Counted from the stretch's first letter, positions 1 to 8,498 are shown. The stretch: DNA of 25,555 bases from an uncultured Campylobacter sp. (GCF_938045345.1 NZ_CALIMS010000054.1:1-25555), one strand, 5' to 3'. Program-made: numbers and translations. Notes: generated by a model not told the origin, from the letters alone.

Positions 1-1902
1 TCGCACCAGACGGGTAGGCATACCGTTATCTTTTTCAAATTTAGAGATGATCTCCACGATCTGCTCGCCAGAGACCGTCTCCTTCTCATACAGCGCCTTC
101 ACCATCTCCTCGATCGCCGGAGCGTAGGTCCTTAGCGTCTCTTTTACCGCCGCATAGCGCTCATCCAGCGTCTTGCGAACATATTCGTCGATCTTAACCG
201 CCGTTACCTCGCTGTAATCCTTGATGCTCTGTCCGCCGTTTAGGAAGGAATACTGCTGCTTTTCTAGCACCGCAAGCCCGAGCGCCTCGGTCATTCCGAC
301 CTGAGTAGCCATAAATTTAAGCATATCAGTAGCGCGCTGCAAATCGTTGCCCGCGCCGTCGGTGATCTCGCCCAAAAACACATCTTCCGCCGCGCGCCCT
401 GCCAAAAACGTATCGATCTCAGCAAAAATTTCATGGCGCTGATGCAGATATCTATTTTCAAATGGCGAATTTAGCGTGTATCCCGCAGCGCTCAATCCGC
501 GCGGCACGATAGTTACTTTAGATACCGGCATCGCGCCTTTGGTAAGCTCGGCGATGAGCGCATGGCCGCTTTCGTGGTAGGCGACGATTCGCTTTTCGAT
601 CGGGCTTACGCGGCGCGATTTTTTAGCCAGTCCGATACCGACGCGTTCGATCGCTTCAAGTAGGTCTTTTTGCTCGACCTCCGCCTTTGCCTCGCGACCC
701 GCTAAAAGCGCGGCTTCGTTGATGATATTTGCAAGATCGGCTCCCGCAAAGCCCACGGTAAGGCGCGCGATCTCTTCGATATCGATGTCGCGGGCAAATT
801 TAACGTCGCGCATATGCACCTTTAAAATCGCCATTCTGCCGTCAAAATCGGGTCTATCGACCAAAACCTGTCTATCGAATCTGCCCGGACGCAGAAGCGC
901 CGCATCAAGCGTCTCCGGGCGGTTGGTAGCCGCAAGGACGATCACCGGGCTTGATTCCGAGCCGAAGCCGTCCATCTCGGCAAGTAGCTGATTTAGCGTC
1001 TGTTCGCGCTCGTCGTTACCTCCGCCGATGCCGCCCGCGGTTCTGCTTTTGCCGATCGCGTCGATCTCGTCGATAAAAACGATCGCCGGAGCCTGCTTTT
1101 TAGCGTTATCAAACAGATCCCTCACCCTGCTAGCGCCCACGCCTACAAACATCTCGATGAAGCTCGAGCCCGATACCGAAAAAAACGGCACGTCCGCTTC
1201 GCCCGCGACAGCCTTGGCTAGCAGCGTCTTACCCGTACCGGGAGGACCCACTAAAAGCACGCCTTTTGGAATTTTAGCCCCGAGGCTGATATATCGCTCG
1301 GGGTTTTTTAAGAAATCTACGATCTCCTTAACCTCCTCTTTCGCCTCTTCGACGCCCGCGACATCGCTAAATTTGACCTTCGGCTTTTCGGCGCTTACTA
1401 GGTTTTTAGAGCTTCCGATGCCGAGCACGCCGCCGCCCATATTGCGCTGCATGCGGTTGGCCAAAAACATCCAAATTCCAAAGAAAATCACGAGCGGCAA
1501 GACCCAGCTAAAGAGCAGATCGGTCAAAAAGTTACTCTCGTTATACGCGCCGTATGGAATTTTGCGCGATTCTAAAATTTGAACTAGCTCGGGATCATCC
1601 ACGCGCTTGGCGGTGTAGATTACGTTGCCGACTTGCGCTTTAATCGTGGAGCTTCCAATGGAAACCATGCTTACTTGAGAGTTTTTGATTTGCGATTTTA
1701 GCTCGGAGTAAGTTACGTTTCTGCTCTCGCCCGAGACGGAGCCCAGCACTCCACCGCTATCAAATCCGCCACTTGGGGATATCGCTTTAAACACGACTAT
1801 CAAAATAAGCGCAAAAATAATAAAAACGCCGATCGGATTTTTATTAAAAAAATTGTTTCCGCCGCCGTTTTGGGGGGGTTGATTATTTGGGTTGTTATTC
1901 AT
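1..1902 (-). CDS. ftsH: ATP-dependent zinc metalloprotease FtsH (3' end cut by window edge)
   Basis: Membrane-anchored AAA+ protease that degrades misfolded membrane proteins and regulatory proteins. The reading frame starts at ATG 1902 and is still open at base 1 after 634 codons, close to the usual length of about 640, so only a few codons are missing. Visible parts: an Asn/Gly-rich start, a first membrane segment at about residues 23-40, a periplasmic domain, a second membrane segment at about 128-148, Walker A GPPGTGKT at 219-226, the second region of homology ending in LRPGRFDR, and the zinc site HESGH at 443-447. The later Asp ligand lies in TDGAGNDLQRATD. The start overlaps the prmA stop as ATGA, so the two are probably co-transcribed. 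In C. jejuni ftsH also follows prmA, next to the pgl locus. Identification is secure. Confidence 0.97.
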   Translation of the reverse strand, partial: MNNNPNNQPPQNGGGNNFFNKNPIGVFIIFALILIVVFKAISPSGGFDSGGVLGSVSGESRNVTYSELKSQIKNSQVSMVSIGSSTIKAQVGNVIYTAKRVDDPELVQILESRKIPYGAYNESNFLTDLLFSWVLPLVIFFGIWMFLANRMQRNMGGGVLGIGSSKNLVSAEKPKVKFSDVAGVEEAKEEVKEIVDFLKNPERYISLGAKIPKGVLLVGPPGTGKTLLAKAVAGEADVPFFSVSGSSFIEMFVGVGASRVRDLFDNAKKQAPAIVFIDEIDAIGKSRTAGGIGGGNDEREQTLNQLLAEMDGFGSESSPVIVLAATNRPETLDAALLRPGRFDRQVLVDRPDFDGRMAILKVHMRDVKFARDIDIEEIARLTVGFAGADLANIINEAALLAGREAKAEVEQKDLLEAIERVGIGLAKKSRRVSPIEKRIVAYHESGHALIAELTKGAMPVSKVTIVPRGLSAAGYTLNSPFENRYLHQRHEIFAEIDTFLAGRAAEDVFLGEITDGAGNDLQRATDMLKFMATQVGMTEALGLAVLEKQQYSFLNGGQSIKDYSEVTAVKIDEYVRKTLDERYAAVKETLRTYAPAIEEMVKALYEKETVSGEQIVEIISKFEKDNGMPTRLVR

Positions 1903-2762
1903 ATTTTCCTTTCATAAACGAAGCTAAGCCATTCGTTTTGCTTTTTCATCTGCACGAAATTTAAATCCGAAAAGGCTTGCTCTATCCTATCTTTATATTT
2001 TTCTAAAATTCCCGACAGCACGAGCTTGCCGCCGGGTTTTAACGCTTTTTTCAGATCCGCGCTTAGGATCAAAATCACGTCTGCGATTATATTTGCGACG
2101 ACGAGATCAAACTGCGGCTGCGCGGCTACGCTTGAGCTTTGCTCACCCAAGTTTGAAACGCTGCCGAGCCAAATTTGATCGATCTGCACGCCGTTTTTCT
2201 CGGCGTTTTGGTGCGTAGCGGCCACCGCCTGCTCGTCGGTATCGCAGGCGCTTACCTTTGTGCCCAGTTTTTTCATCGCGATACTTAAAATTCCGCTGCC
2301 GCAGCCCACGTCAAGCGCGCTCATGCCATCGCGAGCAAGCTCGCTAAGCAGCGCCAGGCACATATTGGTGCTTTCGTGATGACCTGAACCAAACGCCAGC
2401 GCAGGATCGATCAGCAGATCGATTAGCGCGCAATCTTGCGATCTTTCGCACCAGCTCGGACGGACGTAAAATTTGCCGACTGCCACGGGCGCGACGCCTT
2501 TTTTATACTGCTCGATCCAATCGATATTAGGCTTCTTTGAAATTTCGATCTGCAGATCGGCGTCTAAATTGAGAGAGCGCGCGAGCGCCTTTTTAAACTC
2601 TTCAAACGCAAATTTTAAATTTTGCAGATCCTCTTCGTCGCGAATTATGAAATGCCCGCCGCGTTCTTCGACACAGGTAACGCCGAGCTCAAACGCAAAG
2701 CTCTTAAAAAGTTCGCTTGCATTCGTGCTTTTTACGATCATCTCATAAAAAAAATCTTTCAT
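1899..2762 (-). CDS. prmA: Ribosomal protein L11 methyltransferase PrmA
   Basis: Cytoplasmic SAM-dependent enzyme that methylates ribosomal protein L11. The 287-residue product has the family's order of motifs: an N-terminal substrate-recognition region, WIEQYKKGV at about 82-90, the signature FGSGHHEST at about 124-132, the SAM-binding loop DVGCGSGILSIA at about 151-162, the acidic motif ACDTDE at 172-177, the NIIAD motif at 224-228, and GGKLVLSGIL. The start at ATG 2762 has a GAGG-like ribosome site just upstream. The stop overlaps the ftsH start by four bases. The 78-bp gap on its upstream side, toward hisA, is AT-rich and could hold a promoter (TAATAT-like), but I see no strong one. Confidence 0.96.
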   Translation of the reverse strand: MKDFFYEMIVKSTNASELFKSFAFELGVTCVEERGGHFIIRDEEDLQNLKFAFEEFKKALARSLNLDADLQIEISKKPNIDWIEQYKKGVAPVAVGKFYVRPSWCERSQDCALIDLLIDPALAFGSGHHESTNMCLALLSELARDGMSALDVGCGSGILSIAMKKLGTKVSACDTDEQAVAATHQNAEKNGVQIDQIWLGSVSNLGEQSSSVAAQPQFDLVVANIIADVILILSADLKKALKPGGKLVLSGILEKYKDRIEQAFSDLNFVQMKKQNEWLSFVYERKI

Positions 2763-2840
2763 CGCCTCACATCGCCTTTAAATTTTAAAATTTGCATATT
2801 ACTAAAATTTAGTTCAAACTTTGCTTACGCTAGGGCGTTT

Positions 2841-3548
2841 TTATAGAGCTTCAAACGCCTTTTTAAGATCGAGCGTGCCCTCGTAATACGCCTTGCCGAC
2901 GATGACGCCTGCGATAGAGCCTGCGTTTTTTAGCGCGATTATGTCGTTCATATCTTTCACGCCGCCGCTTGCGATAGTATCGATGCCGCAAGCTTTCGCG
3001 ATAGAGCGGCTAAATTCTACGTTTACGCCGCTTAGCATCCCGTCGCGCGATATGTCGGTGCAGATGATCGCGCAAACGCCAGCGTCCGCGTAGTCTCGCG
3101 CCAAATCGGTCGCTTTTACGCAGCTTAGCTCCGCCCAGCCCTCGGTCGCTACGAGCCCGTCTTTTGCGTCTATGCCCACGACTATGCGGTAAAGCTTCGC
3201 CATTCTCCTTACGAAATCTCTATTTTTAAGCGCCGCCGAGCCCAGGATAAATCTATCGACGCCCAAGCTCAAATACTCCTTTATGCGCGCTTCGTCGCGG
3301 ATGCCGCCGCCCACTTCGACGCGCAAGCGAGTGCTTTTTACGATCCGCTCGATAGCTTTGAAATTTACCGCCTCGCCAGCAAACGCGCCGTCGAGATCAA
3401 CCAGATGCAGCCATTTAGCGCCGAGATCTTCAAATTTTTTGGCTAGCTCGCAGGGGTCATTGGAATAAATTTTTGCGCTTTGCATCTCGCCCTTGCTAAG
3501 GCGCACGGCGCATCCTTGTTTCAGATCGATCGCAGGGAAAATCTCCAT
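2841..3548 (-). CDS. hisA: HisA, phosphoribosyl-formimino-AICAR phosphate isomerase
   Basis: Fourth step of histidine synthesis, a cytoplasmic (beta/alpha)8-barrel isomerase. I chose ATG 3548 (235 residues, MEIFPAIDLK), which shares one base with the hisH stop (TGATG). A GTG one codon upstream (3551) would give a four-base overlap instead and cannot be excluded. Visible motifs are the catalytic Asp in PAIDLK (D8), VDLDGA at 50-55, the phosphate loop GGGIR at 80-84, GIDAKDG at about 125-131, the second catalytic Asp region TDISRDG at 164-170, SGGV, and GVIVGKA near the end. Length is normal and there is no insert, unlike its neighbour HisH. HisF, the usual partner of HisH, is not in this window. 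Confidence 0.95.
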   Translation of the reverse strand: MEIFPAIDLKQGCAVRLSKGEMQSAKIYSNDPCELAKKFEDLGAKWLHLVDLDGAFAGEAVNFKAIERIVKSTRLRVEVGGGIRDEARIKEYLSLGVDRFILGSAALKNRDFVRRMAKLYRIVVGIDAKDGLVATEGWAELSCVKATDLARDYADAGVCAIICTDISRDGMLSGVNVEFSRSIAKACGIDTIASGGVKDMNDIIALKNAGSIAGVIVGKAYYEGTLDLKKAFEAL

Positions 3549-4291
3549 CACAGCTCCGTAAAATTTTTAATGATTTTTATGCCCGCATCGTGGCTTTTTT
3601 CGGGATGCGGCTGAAAGGCAAATACGTTTTCGCGCCAAATCGCGCTTGCAAACTCATAGCCGTAAAACGTGCTCGCAAGCGTGATCTCGCGCGCGCAAAG
3701 GACGTGGTAGGAGTGCACGAAATACAGATACTCAAACTCGCCTAAGCCCCCGTTTATCGGCGAGCGCTTGATAAAATGCGCGCTGTTCCAGCCGACGTGT
3801 GGGATCTTTAGATTTTCGGCGCGAGCGGAATTTTGCCCGCAGCGCTCGCCAGGCTCTGCCCCGTCTGAATTAAATTCCGCCTCGCCCGATCTAAATTTTG
3901 TATTTTTTCTAAATTTTATATTTTCGGACCTGGATTCCGCCCCCCGAATATTAAATTTCGTTTTGTCAAATTTCACGACGCGACCGGGTAGAATTCCAAG
4001 CCCGCTACGCGCGCCGAATTCTTCGCTTTGTTCAAACAGAAGCTGCATCCCTAGGCAGATGCCTAAAAAATATCTGCCGCTTGCGACGAACTCTTTAATC
4101 GCTTCGTCCATACCGCTTGCGCAAAGCCTATCCATCGCCTCGCCGAATGCGCCAACGCCCGGAAGCAGAGCTTTATCGCAGCTCAAAAGCTCCTCAGGGC
4201 TGCGCGCGAGAGTAAATTTAGCGCCGCAAAAACTAAGCGCGTTCATCACGCTTCGGATATTGCCCGCGCCGTAATCCACGATACCGATCAA
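3548..4291 (-). CDS. hisH: HisH, glutaminase subunit of imidazole glycerol phosphate synthase, with an internal repeat insert
   Basis: Class I glutamine amidotransferase subunit that supplies ammonia to HisF. Its 247 residues include the oxyanion-loop region PGVGAFG at 44-50, the nucleophile in GICLGMQ (C79), and the His/Glu pair in PHPEKS (H229, E231), so the triad is intact. HisH is usually about 200 residues. The excess is one stretch at residues 109-160, between the conserved GRVVKF and IPHVGWN blocks, rich in Lys-Phe, Asn-Ser and Glu-Asn and encoded by the same AATT-cored repeats seen in four other genes here. The start is TTG at 4291, because no in-frame ATG lies upstream and IGIVDYGAGN fits the family start. 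TTGA overlaps the pglF stop, and a GAAGGG ribosome site precedes it. Probably functional if the insert is a surface loop. Confidence 0.93.
   Translation of the reverse strand: MIGIVDYGAGNIRSVMNALSFCGAKFTLARSPEELLSCDKALLPGVGAFGEAMDRLCASGMDEAIKEFVASGRYFLGICLGMQLLFEQSEEFGARSGLGILPGRVVKFDKTKFNIRGAESRSENIKFRKNTKFRSGEAEFNSDGAEPGERCGQNSARAENLKIPHVGWNSAHFIKRSPINGGLGEFEYLYFVHSYHVLCAREITLASTFYGYEFASAIWRENVFAFQPHPEKSHDAGIKIIKNFTEL
3812..3967 (-). repeat. Degenerate AATT-cored repeat tract inside hisH
   Basis: The stretch encodes residues 109-160 of HisH. On the plus strand it shows repeated AATTTT, AAATTCC and GAATTT cores separated by short GC-rich spacers. It is read partly as Lys-Phe and partly as Asn-Ser or Asn-Ile, so the repeat is used in more than one phase here, unlike in the exonuclease and FrhB-like genes. 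No frameshift or stop results. Confidence 0.6.
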
Positions 4292-6093
4292 GCCGTGCCC
4301 TTCATATCGTTTAATCGGTGCGAAAACTCGGGCACGATGCGCTTTAGCTTATCCGCAACCTGCGCGTCCTCACACTCGCTAAGCTCCTCGATCTGCGAGC
4401 TTAGCTCTTTCAGGTCGTATTTTGCGGAGTGGGTTACGAAGATTGATTGATACTTCGTGCTCTTGTCGTTTTCGTCGATCAAAAGCTCCTCATAAAGCTT
4501 CTCGCCTGGGCGCAGACCGACAAATTTAATGCCAAGCTCCTCCTTACCGGCAAGCTGCAGCATTCGCTTGGCAAGATCGGCGATCCTTACGGGCTCGCCC
4601 ATATCCAGCACGAAAAGCTCGCCGCCCTGCGCGATAGAGGCGGCTTGAAGCACGAGCTGGCACGCCTCGCTAACGAGCATAAAATATCTCGTAATCTCGG
4701 GGTGCGTAACGGTAAGCGGCTCGTTCGCTTCGATCTGGCGTTTAAATTTAGGGATGACGCTGCCGCTTGAGCCGAGCACGTTTCCGAAGCGCACCGCTAC
4801 GATCTGCGTGTCGCTTGCCGCGTTGTTGGAATTTAGCGCGTAAAGCTCGCAGATACGCTTCGTAGTGCCCATAATGTTCGTCGGCCGAACCGCCTTATCG
4901 GTCGAGATCAAAACGACCTTTTTCGCGCCATATTTTTTGGACAGATCGATTACATTTTTTGTGCCGACGATATTGTTCTTGACCGCTAAATGCGGATTAA
5001 ATTCGCATAGCGGCACGTGCTTATACGCCGCTGCGTGCACGACTACCTCGGGACGAAATTCTGCAAAAACCTCCTCCAGCTCATGGCGATAAACGACGTT
5101 TATCATCTTTAGCTCGTTACGCGCGTCCGCGCCCGTAGCTTCGTTGATCGAGTAGAGATTAAACTCGCTGTGTTCGACCATGATAAGACGCTTTGCGCCG
5201 AATTTTAAACACTGCTTGCAAATTTCGCTTCCTATCGTGCCGCCCGCGCCCGTTACCAGCACGATCTTGTCTTTGATAAAATTTTCGATCGCCTTGGTGT
5301 CGAGGTCTTTGGGCTTGCGCGCGAGCAGATCCTCGATCGATACGTCGCGGATCTTTTTGCTCTCATCCTCCAAAAGCGAAAAGAGTTTAATATCCTTTAG
5401 CCCGTATGCAAAAAGCTCGTCGTAGAGCTGTTTTAGCTCGTCCGGATACAGCGCCAATGCGATGATCGCGGTTTTGGCGCCGCTGTCTTTGATCATCTGC
5501 GGAATTTCGCTCTTGGCTCTGACTACGTAGTTTTCGCAATAGGTCCCTACTAGCTCTGCCCGCCCGTCCACGACGCCCACCGGATAGTAGTTGATATATT
5601 TTTGCCGCATACCTTTTAGGACGTGAAAGGTCTTGCTCGTAGCGCCTACGACAATGCAGGGCTCGTTATTCGTGATATTTTTCTTCTCACTTAAAAACAT
5701 CCGCTTTGAAATTCTAATCCCACCGATTAAAATAAACGAGATCGCCGCATCGATGATGATGACCGAGCGCGGGAATGGGTTAAAAATTTTACTCGCTAGA
5801 AAAAACAGGATTAAAAAGGTAAGCGCTGCCATCACGTGCGCGTAGAAGAGCTTTCTTGCTTCGTATAGCCCGAAAAATCTCCACGGAACTAAATAGATCC
5901 GCAAAAACCAAAAATAGAAAATTTTAATCGCAGTAAGACTCGAGGCGCTAAGCAGCGCGCCTTTATAAAATTCGTTCGGTATATCTCCGCTAAATCGCAG
6001 CAAAAACGCGATGTAAACGGAGAGGATCGAGATAAAAATATCTCCTAGCAAAAAAAACGCGAAGCGGCTAAATTTAGTGGGTTTTAACAGCAT
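4288..6093 (-). CDS. pglF: PglF, UDP-GlcNAc 4,6-dehydratase
   Basis: First step of bacillosamine synthesis: makes UDP-4-keto-6-deoxy-GlcNAc from UDP-GlcNAc. The 601-residue protein has an N-terminal membrane part of about four segments (about residues 10-33, 45-68, 86-104 and 109-127), then an extended SDR domain. Motifs: NAD-binding TGAGGTIGS at 281-289, HAAAYKHVP at 353-361, and the active-site block STDKAVRPTNIMGTTK at 397-412. In that block Met408 stands where ordinary SDR enzymes have Tyr, as known for this long dehydratase group, with Lys412 following. Start ATG 6093 shares one base with the pglE stop (TAATG), and the stop overlaps hisH. In C. jejuni pglG follows pglF, but no pglG is present here. 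Confidence 0.96.
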   Translation of the reverse strand: MLLKPTKFSRFAFFLLGDIFISILSVYIAFLLRFSGDIPNEFYKGALLSASSLTAIKIFYFWFLRIYLVPWRFFGLYEARKLFYAHVMAALTFLILFFLASKIFNPFPRSVIIIDAAISFILIGGIRISKRMFLSEKKNITNNEPCIVVGATSKTFHVLKGMRQKYINYYPVGVVDGRAELVGTYCENYVVRAKSEIPQMIKDSGAKTAIIALALYPDELKQLYDELFAYGLKDIKLFSLLEDESKKIRDVSIEDLLARKPKDLDTKAIENFIKDKIVLVTGAGGTIGSEICKQCLKFGAKRLIMVEHSEFNLYSINEATGADARNELKMINVVYRHELEEVFAEFRPEVVVHAAAYKHVPLCEFNPHLAVKNNIVGTKNVIDLSKKYGAKKVVLISTDKAVRPTNIMGTTKRICELYALNSNNAASDTQIVAVRFGNVLGSSGSVIPKFKRQIEANEPLTVTHPEITRYFMLVSEACQLVLQAASIAQGGELFVLDMGEPVRIADLAKRMLQLAGKEELGIKFVGLRPGEKLYEELLIDENDKSTKYQSIFVTHSAKYDLKELSSQIEELSECEDAQVADKLKRIVPEFSHRLNDMKGTA

Positions 6094-7190
6094 TAGATGT
6101 TTTCTTTTACGATTTTTACGACGCGTTCGATCGTCTCGTCGCTCATATCGGTGCCGCTAGGAAGGCAGATGCCGCGACTGAACATATCCTCGCTCGTGCC
6201 GTCAACTACGCTAAGCGCGCCTGCGAAGATGCTTTGCAGATGCATCGGCTTCCAAAGCGGACGAGATTCGATATCGGCTTTATTTAGCGCATCGATTACC
6301 TTTAGATGAGCGTCTTTTTTCTTAAATAATAGCGTTGTAAGCCATCTATTGCCCTCGCCGCCTTCTACTTCGGGCATAAACTCTACGTCGGTGCCTCTAA
6401 ACAGATCCTCGTAAATTTTAAAAATTTCGCGTTTTCTCTTTACGCGCTGCGGCAAGACCTCCATCTGACCTACGCCGATAGCGCCTAAGACGTTGCTTAA
6501 GCGGTAGTTATAGCCGTAGTCCTTGTGCTCGTAGTGAAGCAGCGGCTCGCGCGCCTGGGTGCTTAAAAATCTAGCCTTAGCCACTAGCTCCTCATCGTTT
6601 GAGATCAGCATGCCGCCGCCTGAAGTAGTGATGATTTTATTGCCATTAAAGCTTAGCGCGCCGCATTTTCCGATACCGCCTAATGCTTTACCCTTATAAA
6701 ATCCGCCCAGCGCCTCTGCGGCATCCTCGATAACATCAATGCCTTCGTTCGCGCAAATTTCGCATATTTCATCCATCTTCGCAGCCTGTCCGTAAAGATG
6801 CGTAACGACGAGCACATTTGGCTTTTTCGGCGATTTTTTGATCGCTTCTTTAAGCAGCTTCGGGCTTAAATTCCAACTCTCGTCGCTGTCTATCAGCACC
6901 GGCACGCAGCGCTCGTAAAATATCGGATTTAGCGACGCCATGAAGGTAAACGTGGAGCCAAGCACCACGTCGCCGTCCTTTACGCCGCTGCAGCGAAGCG
7001 CTAGATGAAGCGCCGCCGTGCCTGCGTTTAGTGCCAGTGCAGCGCGCGTGCCAGTATAGGACTTCACTGCGTCCTCAAAGCGATTAACGTATTCGCCCAA
7101 AGGCGCGATATAGTTACTCTCAAATACCTTTTTTATATACTCAAGCTCATCGCCACCCATATTCGGCGGGCTTAAAAATACTCTTGCCAT
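6093..7190 (-). CDS. pglE: PglE, UDP-4-keto-6-deoxy-GlcNAc aminotransferase
   Basis: PLP-dependent DegT/DnrJ/EryC1-family enzyme that aminates the PglF product at C4. I start it at ATG 7190 (365 residues). The sequence ARVFLSPPNMGGDELEYI matches the usual family start, and an AAGGAAGGA ribosome site lies five bases upstream. A longer frame to 7283 adds 31 unconserved residues. Visible are NAGTAALHLAL at about 55-65, THLYGQ at 130-135, the PLP-ring Asp in VIEDAAEALGG (D156), and the internal aldimine Lys in SFNGNKIITTSGGGM (K185), next to the C. jejuni position K184. The C-terminal part with LPSGTDMSDE is normal. It works between PglF and PglD. The 116-bp upstream gap lies where C. jejuni carries wlaJ, and I see no trace of that gene. 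Confidence 0.95.
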   Translation of the reverse strand: MARVFLSPPNMGGDELEYIKKVFESNYIAPLGEYVNRFEDAVKSYTGTRAALALNAGTAALHLALRCSGVKDGDVVLGSTFTFMASLNPIFYERCVPVLIDSDESWNLSPKLLKEAIKKSPKKPNVLVVTHLYGQAAKMDEICEICANEGIDVIEDAAEALGGFYKGKALGGIGKCGALSFNGNKIITTSGGGMLISNDEELVAKARFLSTQAREPLLHYEHKDYGYNYRLSNVLGAIGVGQMEVLPQRVKRKREIFKIYEDLFRGTDVEFMPEVEGGEGNRWLTTLLFKKKDAHLKVIDALNKADIESRPLWKPMHLQSIFAGALSVVDGTSEDMFSRGICLPSGTDMSDETIERVVKIVKENI

Positions 7191-7195
7191 CTCTA

Positions 7196-7204
7196 TCCTT
7201 CCTT
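7196..7204 (-). promoter_or_regulatory. Ribosome binding site deciding the pglE start
   Basis: The minus strand reads AAGGAAGGA, then five bases, then ATG at 7190. This supports the shorter PglE and argues against the 31-residue longer frame. Confidence 0.7.
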
Positions 7205-7306
7205 GATCTTTAAATTTAACCTCGCGCGTCGCAAGGCTAAATTTAGCTTTCGGCATAAAATTTAAATGCTCGGATTTTATCACTTTTAATGCTATAAATT
7301 TTAAAT
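7205..7306 (-). promoter_or_regulatory. pglD-pglE spacer with a possible internal promoter and a 12-bp palindrome
   Basis: In a locus where most genes overlap or nearly touch, this spacer (116 bp with the ribosome site) stands out. On the minus strand it holds a TAAAAT box (7274-7279, five of six matches to TATAAT) after an AT-rich stretch, and a perfect palindrome GCTAAATTTAGC at 7236-7247 downstream of it. No -35 box is evident, as is usual in Campylobacter. A secondary promoter for pglE, pglF and hisHA is possible, but the palindrome also occurs inside pglD (7814-7825), so it may be only a common genomic word. Confidence 0.3.
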
Positions 7307-7906
7307 TCAGCCATTTTTTTTAATCACGCGAGCAGGCACGCCTACGGCTACGCTGTCGCTAGCTATGTCGCGCACCACTACAGCGCCCGCGCCGATTATG
7401 CAGCACTGCCCGATACTTAGCCTCTGAATGACGCTGGCACCGATTCCAATGTGCGAAAACGCCCCCACTTTCACGCCGCCCGCAAGCGCTGCGTTTGGGC
7501 TAATGTGCGCGAACTCGCCGATCTCGCACTCATGCTCGATTACGACGCCTGAATTGATTATCGCGCCGCGACCAATTTTAGCTCGCGCGTTTATCACGGC
7601 GCCGGGCATTACGACCGTACCCTCGCCGATGACGGCGCTTGGGCTAACGATGGCGCTTTGATGAATTAGCGTCGCTATCTCAAAACCTGCGCGCGCTACC
7701 CTCTCTTGTATCTTTGCGCGGGTTTTATTATCGCCGATTGCGATTATTACGGGGTGCTTCGGCAGATCCTTGCTAAATTTCAATCCCGCAGCGTCGTCTA
7801 AAAAAACGACCTCGCTAAATTTAGCTCCACGCGCAGCTAGCGCGACGTCGGCGACCACCAGCCCGTGTCCGCTCGCGCCGTAAACGTAAATTTTAGTTGT
7901 GCCCAT
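7307..7906 (-). CDS. pglD: PglD, UDP-4-amino-sugar N-acetyltransferase
   Basis: Acetyl-CoA-dependent enzyme that finishes UDP-N,N'-diacetylbacillosamine. The 199 residues hold an N-terminal sugar-nucleotide binding fold (YVYGASGHGLVVAD at 7-20), then a left-handed beta helix of hexapeptide repeats from about residue 85. The catalytic His sits at H125 in VVIEHECEIG, followed by E126, and a second His is at H134 in EFAHISP. These numbers equal those known for C. jejuni PglD. The C-terminal VGVPARVIKK is typical. Start ATG 7906 overlaps the end of pglC by 14 bases, so the pair is translationally linked. Confidence 0.95.
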   Translation of the reverse strand: MGTTKIYVYGASGHGLVVADVALAARGAKFSEVVFLDDAAGLKFSKDLPKHPVIIAIGDNKTRAKIQERVARAGFEIATLIHQSAIVSPSAVIGEGTVVMPGAVINARAKIGRGAIINSGVVIEHECEIGEFAHISPNAALAGGVKVGAFSHIGIGASVIQRLSIGQCCIIGAGAVVVRDIASDSVAVGVPARVIKKNG

Positions 7907-8498
7907 TAAATTTCTCCGTCGTCGCCATACCCTCTTTATTCACGCCCTCTTTTGCAAGCACTTTTTTAATCGTCAAAAGCGCGATCTTAAGATCGAGCGC
8001 GAAGCTTAAATTCTGCGCGTAATACGTGTCGAACTCAAATTTTTTCTCCCAGCTGATTGCGTTGCGACCGTTTACCTGTGCAAGCCCCGTGATGCCCGGG
8101 CGCACGCTGTGTCGCAGACGCTGCTGCGGCGAATAAAGCGGCAAATATTCGATCAGCAGCGGGCGCGGCCCGATGAAGCTCATATCGCCCTTTAGCACGT
8201 TAAAAAGCTGCGGCAGCTCATCCAGGCTTAGCGCGCGGATCTTTTTGCCGTAATCGTTCAGCCGCGCTTCGTCGGGCAGAAGCTCGCCGTCCGCACCGCG
8301 CTCGTCGCTCATCGTTTTAAATTTGTAAATTTTAAAAATTTGCTCGTCAAGCCCAGGGCGAGATTGCGTAAAAATCGCGCTTTTGCTAATGTGCTTGCGG
8401 ATCAAGAACCACGTAAGCGCCATCACGGGCGAAACCAAAATGATCAAAACCAAAGCCGCCGTAAAATCGAGCGCGCGCTTTAAAAAACACCTATACAT
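7893..8498 (-). CDS. pglC: PglC, undecaprenyl-phosphate diNAc-bacillosamine 1-phosphate transferase
   Basis: Monotopic phosphoglycosyl transferase that starts the N-glycan by moving diNAcBac-1-phosphate to undecaprenyl phosphate on the inner face of the membrane. The 201 residues show an N-terminal re-entrant membrane helix (about 11-32), FKIYKFKTM at about 55-63, and the catalytic pair D93-E94 in SLDELPQLFNVLKGDMSFIG, the same positions as in C. jejuni. PRPLL and the RPGITGLAQVNGR block follow. It overlaps pglA by eight bases and pglD by fourteen. Confidence 0.96.
   Translation of the reverse strand: MYRCFLKRALDFTAALVLIILVSPVMALTWFLIRKHISKSAIFTQSRPGLDEQIFKIYKFKTMSDERGADGELLPDEARLNDYGKKIRALSLDELPQLFNVLKGDMSFIGPRPLLIEYLPLYSPQQRLRHSVRPGITGLAQVNGRNAISWEKKFEFDTYYAQNLSFALDLKIALLTIKKVLAKEGVNKEGMATTEKFNGHN

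Noticed and set aside
1028..1582. Long open frame on the plus strand opposite ftsH
   Set aside because: It lies within the ftsH coding region and its translation shows no known motif. The minus-strand frame has all FtsH motifs.
3812..3967. Intein in HisH
   Set aside because: Too short, without splice-junction residues or the N- and C-terminal intein blocks.
7191..7283. Upstream extension of PglE by 31 residues
   Set aside because: Not conserved in the family, and a strong ribosome site lies directly before the internal ATG at 7190.
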